DNA from: Macrophomina tecta
Taxonomy: Eukaryota > Ascomycota > Dothideomycetes > Botryosphaeriales > Botryosphaeriaceae
Reading direction: 5' to 3'
NCBI GenBank assembly: GCA_024180945.1
Contig: JAKSGN010000006.1
Location: forward strand, 1,922,001-1,986,000
DNA: 64,000 nt
Shown: in pieces, positions 45,277 to 57,062 of the stretch
Numbering within the stretch: the stretch's first letter is position 1
Layout: the number at the start of each line of letters is the position of its first letter
Position numbers and translations under genes: made by a program
Notes under the pieces: model-generated
Told to the model about the DNA's origin: nothing
Database searches by the model: none
Seen by the model: the letters and a program-made list of their open reading frames with translations, nothing else

Positions 45277-48200
45277 TCAGACGCTTCCATTGCTAACGCC
45301 GAGTCTGCGGCGAATGAGCTCCTGAAGAACAAGAAGTTGCTGCCTCTCCTCCTCACTCGGCGCCTCGATGGTGGACTGCGCCGTCTCATCGTCAGTCATG
45401 CTGTTAACGACTTCATCCGGTGATTCGCCCTGGAGCATCTTATGTCAGTGCTGACGTCATCAAATTTGCTGAGACGTGGGCTTCTTACGTTAAGGCTGTA
45501 GATGAGAGTCTGCACCGCGTTGCCGTTGAGACCGAGATCGGATTCGCGACTAGCGAACTGGACGAGGTTTACAGCTGCGCGTCGGTCTGCCGGTTTGGCA
45601 TCGCTGAACCTGCGGTCGTAGGAGGTCTGGTGCGTGAAAATGGCCTTGGGGACCTTCTGGATTCTTGCCGCCTCTCTGTCCATACGTATTCTAGAGACAG
45701 TCAATATTCGGGAAATTCTTAGGGGATCGGCTTGAACCGGAACTTACTTCTTGACCTTGGAGATGAAATCGAGTTTGATGCCCTTGGCAGGAAGACGGTA
45801 GACGGTGCCCTCGTCCTCCACATTCTCGACGTCAGTGAACTCTTTCTCGCTGTCACTGCTCTCGTCGGCCACTTCGATGATGCCGTGGTTCTTGAAGCCA
45901 CGCCTCATGTTGACATCGACGATCTTGGGGTTCTTCGGCCTGCGAAGCCGGAAGATCCGCTTGCTGCCAAGCTCGCTGGAAACAGTCGGCTCGATGGCGC
46001 GGAGGTCGCGGTCGGTGTGGCGAGGGCACTTCCAGATGCTGCGTTGCCTGCTGTTGAAAGGAATCGGAGGAGGGTTTGCCATAGGCGGATCCAGACATTC
46101 CAGGTGCCAGTTAGCGTTGCAGACATCGCATTGGATGATCTGCTGCTTGTTGAGCGACGACTTCCCGCACTGCGAGCAGAGTATGGCGTTGCCCTTCGCA
46201 TCTACGAGCCTGGTGTTGTCGGGCACCTCGTCCCAGCCGCCACGGCCCTTGTTGCTGCCTAATGTTAATTGGATGTCCACAATCGCAAACAGAAGCATAA
46301 TGAATACTTACAGAGGCTTCGTTGGATGCACCTCTTCGTACGCGCCCTCCTTGTCAGCACGAACGCCCTCAAAGTGCTCCTGGACGGACCGAGGCAGTGC
46401 GAAGACAGTGGGGTTGCGTTTGTTGATTCCGCCCATCAAAGGGCCGAAGATGCTGAACGGGACCGATTCTCTCAATGCACTATTGCTCTTGGCCGCGCAA
46501 AGATGGCAGAGCCATTTCTCGTCGGGTGTGTCATCAAGCGGTGGATCGCAGCAGGTCAGGTGGAAAGCCTTATCGCAACCATCGCAGCAGAGCAAGAGGC
46601 CAGAGAAGCCACAAGCTGAACAGAAGTCGTCGTTGTCGGAGCGCTGAAACTCTGTTAGTGGGGGCGAGGGAGGGAAGCGCGACGAAACGGATATGGATAT
46701 TGCAGCAGGCTTCTGAAAATGCATTGTGTGTGATGAAGGAGAAGGCGTGGGTGATGGTGGTGGAAGGGTCTCGAAGAGGTAAAGGATGGAAAGGCTAGTG
46801 TGAGGGTTGGCGCAAATTGGTCACTTACCGCGTCGTTGTCATCGCAGCCGATCGGGGATTCCATTCCGCCACTCGCACGAGCAACGCCCGCGACACCGCC
46901 CGTCCTATTCTTGATCGGCCTAAATGTTATCCAAGACGTTAGCGACACTCTCTTTATTTGCACAGTAATATTCCACAGTCCCCCAACTGCCCTCTGCTCA
47001 GCAGGTCATGTGTGGCTCGGGGGCAATGTGAAACAGGCAAAAGCCAAGAAACACGTGTAGAATGAAGCCACGGGAAGTGCAAATCACGCCTGTCATTCCA
47101 GGCATCAAGTGATTCATGGGGAGTGCTTACGAATGCTTTGTACGAGCCGACGTCTTTTGCCTCTTTGAAGGCCGCTCGTTGCCGTCTGCATTGAGGTTAG
47201 GCGTGGTGGCACGCGTCGCAGACCCTGATCTATTTGGCGGGAACCCTTCTGAAAGGGGTGATGCGGCACTGCTGCTTGCCTGGAGAGATGACCTCTTAAG
47301 GAGCCCATTGGTAAGCCTAAGTGTCTGCTTTTTCGGCGGCGCTAGGATCGGAGTCTTGTTGAGTGGAGGAATCTCAGTTTGCGAAAGTCCAGGCCTGATG
47401 TCACTCAATGGGATATTACTATTAAAGGCGGAGATGTCGTAGAGATCCTTGGTGTACTGCTGCCGCCTCGCTTCCAGTAGCTCTTCATCCTCGGACTCGG
47501 TCAAGCCAGCATCGTCAGATGAGCGCTTGATGTTGACGTTCGCTTGGCTCTTCTTGCTTGGCGGCTTTTTCGTCCTAATGCCCAGCTGGCTGATGTCGTT
47601 GGTAGTTGGCGCAGCAGACGATGGCCTGGTGATAGAGGGGTCGACCAACGCATCAGGGGGTGGGCCGGCCGCGATAGTCTCATCTACTGAGCTCAGTGAA
47701 GATATAGAGGACATGCTTCCTCTCCTGGAGCGCGGCGAGTGGACAGCAGAGGAGGTCAAGCCGTTCACAGTTGTTTCCGGGTTGGCTGCAGGAGCCTCCT
47801 TTGGTGGGGTCACGGTGCGTTCGGATGGAAGCCCGGAGGCTGGTGACTGGGGAGCGGAGGATGGGTGCATGGTGGTCGACTTCCCAGGCGAGGAAGGGGA
47901 AGGCGACTGCGCGGATTGCGTTGGCGTCAAAGCGAGGCCGTTGGTCCCGCGCGAAATGCGGGCGCGCTTGGGGCTTCTCTCGATGCTTTCCTCCTCCTGA
48001 TCCTGCGGCGATGCCTTCTTGGCACGCTTGACATAGCGATTGAACTCAGCCTGCTTCTCCTTTGATGGCGCTCTGCCGTTGTGCTTCGCAACGTAGTCGA
48101 GTAGCTCGGCCAGGCCCTTGTCCTTCTTGCCCTGCTGAGAAAGGCGCCGCAACACAACGCCGATTTTCACCTTGCCGGTAGTCTCGACCTGCGCAAAGGC

Positions 48201-48833
48201 GCCACGAAGAGCCTTCTCCACACCTGTGGGGAGACCGTTGCTGACAGGATCCTTGAGAAGAGGTGACGGAGAACGATTTTCGGGAGTGCTCGGGGCCGCG
48301 GTTGGGCGGACCGAACCAACTGGAGTCTCGCTCTTGCCTCCACGCTTGTGGCTCTTGGCCTTCTTGCTCTTCTTCTTCTTGTTGGCAGGCATGTAGTCAT
48401 CGTCCTCCTCTTCAGCTTTGTTGGGGGGTATCACGGGAAGGAAGTCCTGGGGATTCCTGTCCCTATCCTCCGCGTGTTGTGCACCGTCGGCATCGGGCGT
48501 GTCGCGCGAATCCTCAGCTCCTGACAGTTGGCCGTTCCTGCCCGCCATCGAGCGACGGAGGCCCTCGACCCTCGATCTTGCCCTGTCCTTTGCCGTGGGC
48601 TTCACACCCAGAGGCTGCATGGTCGTGAGGACGCCCTGCCTCTCAAAGCCGACATCTTCAAAGCTCGGGACAGGAGTCCTGGGCGGCGGCTCAATCCAGC
48701 TGTCGAGCGACGACTGGCCCTTCTCCTTCGGTGGGGCGACTGGCGGGGCGGGCGAGTTGGCGGCGTGCGAGCCGTCCGGGCTTGAGGCGCTCGCCCGGGC
48801 GTTGGACCTGCGCGAAGGCCTTGACGGAGGCAT
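45277..48833 (-). CDS. RCO1: Rco1-like PHD-finger subunit of the Rpd3S histone deacetylase complex
   Basis: Rco1 links the Rpd3S deacetylase to nucleosomes behind elongating RNA polymerase II and suppresses cryptic transcription. Six exons (48833-47131, 46919-46829, 46643-46312, 46254-45748, 45690-45489, 45429-45277) give 995 aa. The first ~570 residues are disordered, basic and Ser/Pro-rich. PHD1 (residues ~602-650) reads DNDDFCSACGFSGLLLCCDG and continues CDKAFHLTCCDPPL to WLCHLC, a full C4HC3 set. PHD2 (~735-788) reads CSQCGKSS to CDVCNANWHLECLDPPM and WKCPRH. Between them lies the conserved Rco1 block with GGINKRNPTVFALP, and GRGGWDEVPDNT leads into PHD2. After PHD2 comes RLRRPKNPKIVDVNMRRGF, typical of the family. 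The C-terminal helix (EEERQQLLVLQELIRRRL) may dimerise or bind Sin3. In one intron the frame picks the second of two nearby AGs (46255). Confidence 0.87.
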
Positions 48834-49716
48834 GGTGAAAATCGGCAGCAGGAGCGCGATCCTGCTCGAGCGTTAGCTGGAATTCGCATAATCAATGGGA
48901 AAGTAGCTTACGACGCGTCTGCTCGCCGAATGGGGTCGTTGCGCGGGAGGGCGGCGCACGCGTTGTGGGCGGCGGCGATGTTCAGAAGAAGAGGACGGCT
49001 CGCGAAGGAAAGCAGAGCGCGGCCGGAGGTCCCTCGGACAGCTGGGGACTACCACTACCTGCGCCCCCTTGTTCTGTCCGGGCACAACCAAAATTCAAGA
49101 GAAGAAAAAGCGAGACTGTGATGAAAAGTCTGATGATGAGAAGGGAAACATGAGCTTCTTGAGTGCTCTATGAGCTTTTTGCGTCGAATGGAAGTGAGGT
49201 GCTGTATATATGTCGTTGGCGCGGAGCTGCAATTCTTCGCCGCTCAACTGCCGTGTCGTGGGTTATCGCTGTGGGCCAGGGGATCGCGAACACAACTGAA
49301 GCTATGCGCTTGCATGTGCTGGGTATGATGTGTGAGTGCGCGACGACGTGAGTTGAAGCTGAGAAAGGAAGGCTCGGAGTGTGGTGACGGGTGGGCGTGC
49401 AGAAAATATATGGACCAGGCCACAATGCCTATTCACTCGCATTGACTTCACACCGACCCCCTAGCTCTCACAAGGCCAGCGTCGTGGTTATTCCAGAACT
49501 TTGTTGCTATTGTTCCAGGCTCACAGGAGCCGCTACTGCTATTCGTAATGCTCCCCTTGCCATTGTCCCTCGCGCGAGGCATGCGCATCGGCAACCCGTA
49601 ATGTATTGCCTCACTGACGCTTCGCCGGGGATACGTTGCTCGCATCCCTCCACGATAGCGCCCTGAACGGCCTTTTCGAAATGTGACATATGGCAAATCC
49701 ATCCCATTGCTCAGCC
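48834..49716. other. RCO1 upstream region and 3' flank of the PA2G4-like gene
   Basis: About 880 bp. No gene is recognised. The end near 48834 should contain the RCO1 promoter and leader. Confidence 0.5.
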
Positions 49717-52014
49717 CTACTCCTCCGAGGACGACTCACCCTCCTCCTCGTTGCTGTCCTTCTTGGCAGGCTTCTTCTTCTTCTTCTTGTTCTTGGACTT
49801 CGCGCCCGTGGCCTTCGCAATCGGTTGCTCGAGGATCTTGAGGATCTCCTCATCGGTGATTTTCTTATCCGATTTCAGCTTGTCCAGCGGAGGGCTCAAT
49901 GGCGCCGCGAGACGGGTGATGCCGTTCTTGGTGATAGCTATGTCACAAAGTCAGTTCGCGGGCACTAAATATTTCACGGTAAAAGACAATGAAAATGGGA
50001 GGTGCGGATGTCCGTGTCGGGTCGAACTGTGTAAGGAAGACGAAGCAGTGACAGCCTCCGGGGAAAGAGGACACCATCCGGAACGCGGACCTCCTCTGAA
50101 AAGGAAGCCTGCCCGTCGAATACGCGAGAGCCCGCTCTCAAGCGCCGGCCCTTGCCGCATCTGTCTCCTAAAGCTTTAGGAGAAGGGGCTATGCATAGTG
50201 AGGCCACGGCATATCCATTTTTGGTGCAGATACGTCTTGCTCAGTCGATTTTCGGGTCCACCCTGTGCTTCAGCACCCCGTGCAGAGAACTCTCTGCCGG
50301 AATGTCCTCTTCTGTCTCCTCGTGTGGCTGATCATCGATGATTCTGCATTTACAGGTCGATATCAGGAGCCTAAGCAGAGGCATAACGTTGCCACAACTA
50401 CCAGTGTTCGAACACCGGAAGATAAAGCAACATGGTCGTAACTAGATGGACACGCCGACTGGATAATTTGTCCGGTAATCTTATGCAACATTTGTTGCAC
50501 TTCAGAATCTGGACAGCCGTTCCAATCCGTGTGCCTCCGTACTCCGTTGTTGCTTCGACCTCCTAGTGGTTCGAGTGACAGCTCAGGAAGTTGGCCACAG
50601 TGTCAACTGCTTGCTCCACTCGCAAATGAGGAGTATAGGAGAAGTCTCCATAATATCGCCCATACTCTCAGATCCAGAGCCGATATACACGGGGAGTCAT
50701 CGTCGGCGTCGCAGCCCCGCTAGGGAGCCCCGAGCGCGCATAGTGCGAATTTTTTGTTTTTCTTGCAAGGCAAAGGAAAGTATCATGACTTACCAATGGT
50801 AGAAAGGACTCTGGAGACAGCCTCGTTGTCCTTGTCGCCAACAACCTCATACGCCCTCAGGACGCCACCACGAACGCACTCGACGACACCGACCTTGGCA
50901 GCACGCTCGTCCTCAAGCTGACGCAAGCTGAAGGGGAAATTGCCAAACTTCTTCTGAATTTCGGACAGAGTGGCCCTGGAGCTTGGGCGCTTGAGACCGT
51001 AGGTAGTGGTCGTGCGGCGGTGGAGAGTGGTACGATCGGGAAGAGTCTTGACTTTGCCGGAGCCCAAGCTGACACCGACCTCCACGCCCCAGACATCGCC
51101 GACGTCAGGAATACCCTCACCCCTGACACCCTCACCAGGAGCAAGAATGATCTTCTTCTCTCCCTCGATCTCTGACCGACCAAAGAGCCACGAGGTCGTG
51201 CTCTCAACCAGGTTGCAATCGTAACTCTTCACAACCTTCTCGAGCAACTGCGTCATCTGGGTCTGGGTGTAAGGCTTCTGTGCCTGCGCCTTCTTCTTCT
51301 CTTCCTCGGTGCCGGAAGCAAGAGTACCCGGGGGAAGCATCAACCTGAGGAGGAGCTCGTTCGCGTAGTGGGTGGCCAGCAGAAGATCGGCCTGGCGAGA
51401 GGGAATGACATCGTCCTTGTTCTCATGGGAAGGGATGATGATGGTATCGCAGACGATGGTTCCGAGGTTGTCAATTTGAGCACCCAACTGAATCTTGATG
51501 ACATCGCCAGGCTTCAGAGTGCGCTCAGCCTCCTCGGTGTCGGACTTGATGGGGGTGTAAGGCGTAACGTAGGAGCTGGGCGAAACGGTGGTCGGGTGAG
51601 CGATACCCTTGGGGATCTTCTTGCCCTTGTAGACGGCAGCGACCTTCTCTTCGAGGAGCTTATCGCCGCGCTCGCAGATGTCGACGATCTTGGCGCCTTC
51701 GATACACCATCCTATCGGCGGTGTCAATATCAAGATGTCGGGTGATCGCCAGGAACGGCGCTAGCGCGCGGGCAGAGAGGAAGCGCACCGGTCACAGTCT
51801 CAAGAACAGCCTGGGAGATCTTGCCGGCCTCCTTGTACTTGGTAAGGGTATCGGGGTTGTTGAGCGTGTAGTCTGCGCTGGCGTTAGTGCGTGCTCAAAC
51901 CATTGGAAGCTGTCGGTCGCAAGCTGTGCCGTGCTATGACGTAGCGGGTGGGCGCTCGCATAAGGGCAGGAGGGGGGCATTGGGGTACATACCGATCTCA
52001 GTGGAGTCGGCCAT
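49717..52014 (-). CDS. PA2G4/EBP1-like protein (catalytically inactive methionine aminopeptidase fold)
   Basis: PA2G4/EBP1 and fission yeast Cdb4 have the type-2 methionine aminopeptidase 'pita-bread' fold without peptidase activity; EBP1 binds ribosomes near the peptide exit and works in ribosome biogenesis. Exons 52014-51993, 51872-51789, 51711-50794 and 49937-49717 give 414 aa. The first exon codes only seven residues plus one base (MADSTEI). Family blocks are TLTKYKEAGKISQAVLETVT, WCIEGAKIVDICERGDKLLE, PKGIAHPTTVSPSSYVTPYT, LKPGDVIKIQLGAQIDNLGT, and FGNFPFSLRQLEDERAAKVG. The usual metal-ligand aspartates are not at their expected places (AQIDNLGTIVCDT), which fits a non-enzyme. The C-terminus has a lysine run then an acidic tail, as in EBP1 nucleic-acid-binding tails. 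The last intron is 856 bp, far longer than any other here. Confidence 0.9.
49938..50793 (-). other. 856 bp intron of the PA2G4-like gene
   Basis: Donor GTAAGT at 50793 and acceptor ATAG at 49938. No open frame of note lies inside. It contains a near-perfect palindrome at 50401-50418 (core GTGTTCGAACAC) and a small hairpin at 50484-50499 (TGCAAC-ATTT-GTTGCA). It may host a non-coding RNA or an old insertion, but I see no canonical C/D or H/ACA boxes. Confidence 0.6.
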
Positions 52015-52667
52015 GGTGAGCAGCGGCTTAGGAGCGAGACGTGGGTGTCAAGATGGGAGTGCGCCTTCTGGAAGACGCTGTGGTGGCTGGAGGTACGTAG
52101 CTGGAGGTGTTTTGAAGGCGTGGTGGGGTTTCTGTCGCTAGGGCCCCGGTGATGTAACCTCCATTTTTTCCGTTTCCCACATACGAGGTAATTTATCACA
52201 CCAGCCAGAGCTCTCGCCTTGGCATCTCGCAGCCAAGCAGATATTCGGCGGAGTTTGGCCCGCAGACGGCATGCTGCCGACCTAACCATCAGTGTACATA
52301 GCCCTGTCGCTATTCTGCGCGCGTACTGACATTGATGGCTGGGCTGCCTCACCGTGTTACTGGGTAATGTGGATCGGTAAGCAATAAAACGGATATACCC
52401 CCAGCTGCCCCGCTCGCTTAAGCGTACCGGCCCAGCGAGCCCAACCACCAGGCCTCCTGCTTGCCTCGGGACTATTCCCGCTGCGTGCCCTAGCTGTATC
52501 CAGCTGTTGTATTTCGCAAAGCATTAAGATCGTCCCGATTTCGTGAACCAGTCTGCCGTCCCAGGCGCTCAACCACTATGGGTTACTGGCAATATTTAAA
52601 TCCCTGGGGAGCCACCCAAGATGGCTCCGGCACCCGTCCCACCCACCTGCAGGATCAATCCCCAGCC
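52015..52667. promoter_or_regulatory. Divergent promoter region of the PA2G4-like and EEP genes
   Basis: About 650 bp between two divergent starts. A TATA-like ATATTTAAAT lies at 52592-52601, 67-76 bp upstream of the chosen EEP start. If it works as a TATA box, the in-frame ATG at 52578 cannot be the start. Confidence 0.5.
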
Positions 52668-53701
52668 ATGTTGAACTTCGTCAACCTTCCTTTGAGGTTC
52701 TTGACCCACAATGTCCGTAAGCCTCGTCTCCGCGTTGGCGGTTAATGGCACTCATCATAAATCCCCACGCCTAGATTCGCTATGCTACGACTGGTCCTTT
52801 CGCCGGAGAGGAGTTGTGGCCTGTGCGAGCTCCCGGGCTGATCAATGAGTTGAGGTCTGATATCAATACCATTTTACTAGAGTGCAACATCGCTGATTGC
52901 ACTGATCGCCTCAGATTCCACACGAACGCGCTGGACGCCTTTATTGGGCTCCAGGAATGCTTAAACGGCCAGTTGATTGACATTATGGACGGCCTCAACA
53001 ATCAGACGTCTTCCAGTGCGAGCTACTCGCAAATCGAGTCAACAGGATCAGATGAGTGGGCTTCCCTTGGCGTTGGCCGCAACGACGGCAAAGAAGCCGG
53101 GGAGTACTCGCCCATCATCTACCGGCCTGCCATCTGGGAAGTAGTGGACTACCAGTACTTCTGGCTGTCCGAGACACCGAATGTACCCTCCAAAGGCTGG
53201 GACGCTGGAAGTATTCGAATCGTCACCATAGGCCATTTCCGACGCCGCGAAAGCAGCCAGGAGTTTCTCATGCTTAACACCCACCTGGACAATGCAGGCT
53301 CCGTCTCGAGACAGAAGTCAGCGGAACTCATTACAACATTCATCAACAACTACCTGAGCAAATACGGCAACGGAACAGTGCTTCCAGTAATTCTCACCGG
53401 CGACTTCAACAGTGAGACTTCTGGAGAAGCGTATCAGTACCTTAGCAGCCCGCCCTCAGTAGTCAGAGACATCAGAGACTCTGTCGCGCCATCGAGATGG
53501 TACGGAAACGAGAACACATTCACCGGCTTCAGCGAGGCAGACGGGCCGCCGACGCGCATCGACTTTATATTCGCGGGCCCAGTTGGTAATACAACGTCTG
53601 CCGTCGCTGCCTACAAGGACTATGCGGTGCTCGCGAACAAGTTCGATGACGGTGTCTACATAAGCGATCACAGAGCAGTGGTGGGAGACGTGGTTTTGTG
53701 A
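52668..53701 (+). CDS. Endonuclease/exonuclease/phosphatase (EEP) family hydrolase
   Basis: EEP proteins are Mg-dependent phosphodiesterases acting on nucleic acids, inositol phosphates or lipids; the substrate here is unknown. Exons 52668-52712 and 52775-53701 give 323 aa. The EEP catalytic signatures are all present in order: PLRFLTHN joined to IRYATTGPF at the intron, QECL (metal-binding Glu), NTHLDNAG, LTGDFNSE (Asp/Asn of the active site), RIDFIF and ISDHRAV (catalytic Asp-His). The length is typical of a stand-alone EEP domain. I see no signal peptide, so it should be intracellular. The intron needs the weak donor GTCCGT; a consensus GTAAGC donor lies four bases further on but would shift the frame and hit a stop. 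The start could also be 52578 (30 residues longer), but a TATA-like element there argues against it. Confidence 0.85.
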
Positions 53702-55756
53702 GCTGCAATGTATCGTGAGGGTCCTGTACCAGCTGAGGTTATCGCTTTCATGTTTTTTTGCCGCTTTTCCACTTTGGCGCCTGTGAAACTATATCAGCCT
53801 ATAGCCTTACTGCTTGTGCAAGGTGATAAAGTGATTTTTGCGGCAATTTCGGGACCTTCACGATGCCTTCATTGATGATTTCTGCCATCATCTAGATAAG
53901 CCTCGCCAGCAGGCCGTTCGGGCCCATTTTCCGCTTCCGATATCAGCGGCAGCGCTTCCGAGGTTCTACGGCTCTAATTATTTCCTTAACAGGCCCTGTC
54001 CCTGCAGCCTCACCTGCCAGTGACATCTCCAGCCGTTCCATTATCCCGTGTGTCGATTAGGGGCAGACAATCCCAATCATGCACTGATAATCGATACAGG
54101 CGATTGCCGTTGGGCTAGAAACCTTCTCTGGATTGTGAGCGTATTGCTACAAAACATGAGCCCAGAGTATGGCCATTTCTGCTTTACGGATTACAGGCAC
54201 ACTCCGATATGCTGTAATGATAGCACGTCCATCTTACCGTTGCTTTCGGGTAGTGAAATCAGGCCGTCTCATTCTGCACATGAATTCATCCCTTTTGTTC
54301 CTGGGAACGCGGTGGAGAAAGCGGATTATTAACGGTAATGCTGCACGCTACATTTCCACAAGCGTTGGCACGAAGCCCGGAAGTAAGTATCGGTTTGGCC
54401 GCTGGTACGGGGTTTAGGGTCAGTCCGAACCCCAAGGAGCGAAGGAAACCCCGGAACTCTAGAAGACATTTCGGGATAATATAACTTACACACTTGCGTG
54501 GCGAAATACACACCTGTTTTGCCATACATTGCCTTTACCAAAAACTCAAGAACAACACTAAATTGTAATAGACTATCTTCCAGAATATTAATTTGAGTTA
54601 TTTCTCTACGGTTAGAAGGGTTAGGTTGGTTATGGCTAGCGTTTTAGTGTTCGAGAACAGGGTGTTTATTCCCGGTCGATTACTCCCCAAAAACGTTCCT
54701 GAGTCTCTTTTTGGTCCGGGATGTTTGTTTTACCAAGATTCAAACATATCGTTCAAATATTGTAAGGGATGGCTAATACGGCTGCGGGTTGAGACGGGGG
54801 GTAAGAAAAAAGGTGTGTATTTTGCTACGCATGTGTCCAAGGTGGTACAGTTCACGCCAAGAGTGTGCATATTGTTTCTTCTTCGAGAAATTTAGACACT
54901 TCTTTAATGTTTACTTGTTGTTCGACAACGTATATTCTGGGTTCGATGGTTCTTTTAAAGAGAATGATGGGATATCATGTTTGGCCATGTGTTCGTGTAC
55001 CGTAGTATACCCACAGGCGGAAGGAAGAGCGGAGAATACGGTATACATACGTGCTCCAACCTTGTTGGCTTCCTCTCTAACTGGCTCTGGTCCGTGCAAA
55101 GATTAGCGATGCCGTTCAGTAAATTGTGATGGTCGTACTTTGGCGCATACAAACTTATGTGTTGTAGCATGTTTGTAGGTGGTAGAGGAGGCGGAGTACA
55201 TGCTATATCACTTTCAAACCTCTACGCTTTTCACAGGGCACATCCCGAATGTCGCCCCTGAAAGTTCTCTCTCATCTCCGCGGAGGTCCACAGTAGATCT
55301 GATTCCGCTATATGAGGGCTGAAGCTGGTGACTGCATATGACTCTCATCGTCCTCTTACTCTCTCATATGTTTCGGACGCATGATTTTATATTCTAATCG
55401 GCACAATTTGCTGGCACGAGAGGCTGCCAGAATGCTCCTTTCCTTTGGGCTATAAGTAAAGGCCATTTCAGCAGGAGATCTGGAATCCCGAAGGGGTAGG
55501 GAAACGGGTATGACTGCCAACGTCGACCAGATTGCGTCTGAGGCAGAGAACAACGGACTGTGGGTCTCAACCAGGAATATAGGAATAGACTCAATAACAC
55601 TGTGTGAAGGGATGTACTTGAGCAAATGATAGAAAAGCTATGGTGAATAGAGCATGACAGTAGCACCAGACCCCTTCATTGACACTGGGTTTTTCCGTCA
55701 GACGTTCATTTTTTATGGTAAGCCGTATGTGGCTTCCGTGACCGGGATTCAGCCAC
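53702..55756. other. 2 kb gene-poor stretch of lower GC with an inverted repeat
   Basis: The EEP 3' flank leads into AT-richer DNA, most clearly at 54470-55200. I recognise no gene. It holds an imperfect inverted repeat (54491-54515 and 54811-54835) and a two-part hairpin near 54669-54722. It may be the remains of a repeat element. Confidence 0.5.
54491..54835. repeat. Imperfect inverted repeat, arms 54491-54515 and 54811-54835
   Basis: The two 25 bp arms match in inverted orientation at 22 of 25 positions. Two of the three differences are C/T transitions. About 295 bp of AT-rich DNA lies between them. This could be a small decayed inverted-repeat element, or parts of two inverted repeat copies altered by C-to-T mutation. 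It has no coding capacity, and I could not identify target-site duplications. Confidence 0.5.
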
Positions 55757-57062
55757 TCAACGAAACATGCTTATAATGGGCTTTTGCTTTTCTTTGGGTT
55801 TTGTTTGTGGTGGGTGTATATCTTCCGCCTTTCTCTTCGCAGCGCGACCTTCATCCTGAAGCACCTCCTTACTCGAGTAGAGGCTTGCCGGAAGGTTGAA
55901 TTCATTCCCTGAATTCAGCTTGAGGTAGGTATAAGCATCCGTTTTGTACCAGATCGGGCGTTCGTCATCTCGGCTAGACACAATACTTAGGTTAACCATT
56001 GCCAGTAGGACACGGCGGACGTCTTCGACGTCAAAAAAGTTCTTGGTGTAAATGACAATCACACCACAGGGCTCGGATTTCACAATGCTCTTCGTCGACA
56101 CCTTCGCCACTGGACCAAGCCGATTTTCGAGTACTGCTAAGCAGACCTGCTTCCACAGTCCTGGCACGTCGTCCCACGATGGAAAGATCAACCACTACGG
56201 ATAGTTAGCAGTCCGAATAACCGGATTCTTGGCCCCACTACGCCAGGATGCCGGAATTTCGGATCTTGAAGCACGACAGCTTATGTATATTGGGAGTTGA
56301 AGCAGGCGGTTATCGAGTGATGGCACCTTTTCAAGAGTCCGAAGAAGAAAGGCTAGGCTGTGCTCACCTTTCCAGTAACAACTTTCATTTTACGTGCGAG
56401 CTCTGCTATCTGGTGTCTCAGCTTCGTACGGTCGTTGGTCAGGTTTCTTGTAATGACGCTCTTAGTCATGCCGGGGTTGTTCTTTTCAAGTTGTTCTCTC
56501 TTCATCCGATATTCGTCGAGGAGAGTGTCGCCGGCATCCATGAAGGCGTGGATATCGGGTTGCTCCTGAGCATGAGCGGATTTGCGCGGGTTATGAACCA
56601 AGAACCAGTCGATGCCCGATTCTTCACGTATGGTGGTGTTTGGAGGACACCGCTTCAAGAACTCAGAAACCGTCTCTGACGGCTGGTACCACAGCATATT
56701 GCCTTTGTGCGGATACACCAGCTCATCTGATGCCACAGAACCAATAGCATCGCCGGCTTCATTGGGACGGGCCAACGACGAAGGCGGACTGGCAGCGGCA
56801 CGTGCTTTGTGAGCAACGGTGGAGACCAGGTTGCTGTGATTCGACCAGTACTCAGAAGCGTCGAAAAGTTCGCCGCGTTCCTCAAGGGCGTTAACTGTCT
56901 CGTCATCACCTAAGACCGAATCGACGCGTTAGAGATCAGATACACACTCGTGGGTGCGGCCAGTGAGTGATGCGAGTGTCACGGTAGAGTTGCATTACCG
57001 TAAAAACTCGAGTCATCAGAAATCCACCCTTCTCCTGGCACCAGTGCTTCCGTGGGCGGCAT
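55757..57062 (-). CDS. DUF1917 family protein (Bles03-like, eIF4E-like fold)
   Basis: The function is not established. The family is named for mammalian Bles03/C11orf68, whose structure resembles the eIF4E cap-binding fold. Exons 57062-56999, 56909-56368 and 56194-55757 give 347 aa. Conserved blocks are GWISDDSSFYG, joined across intron 1 to DDETVNALEERG, then YWSNHSNLVSTVAHKARAAA, EFLKRCPPNTTIREESGIDW, LVHNP, FMDAGDTLLDEYRMKREQLE, GMTKSVITRNLTNDRTKLRH, and, across intron 2, TGKWLIFPSWDDVPGLWKQV, LENRLGPVAKV and YKTDAYTYLKLNSGNEFNLP. Both intron joins reproduce the continuous family sequence, so the model is good. The C-terminus is basic (KRKAEDIHPPQTKPKEKQK). It diverges from PRI1 over only 266 bp, so the two may be co-expressed. 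Whether it binds cap or RNA cannot be read from the sequence. Confidence 0.86.

Noticed and set aside
50401..50418. B-box-like palindrome inside the PA2G4-like intron considered as a tRNA
   Set aside because: The T-loop-like core is simply a perfect palindrome, with no A-box or stems at the right distance. It is kept only as a palindrome in the long-intron finding.
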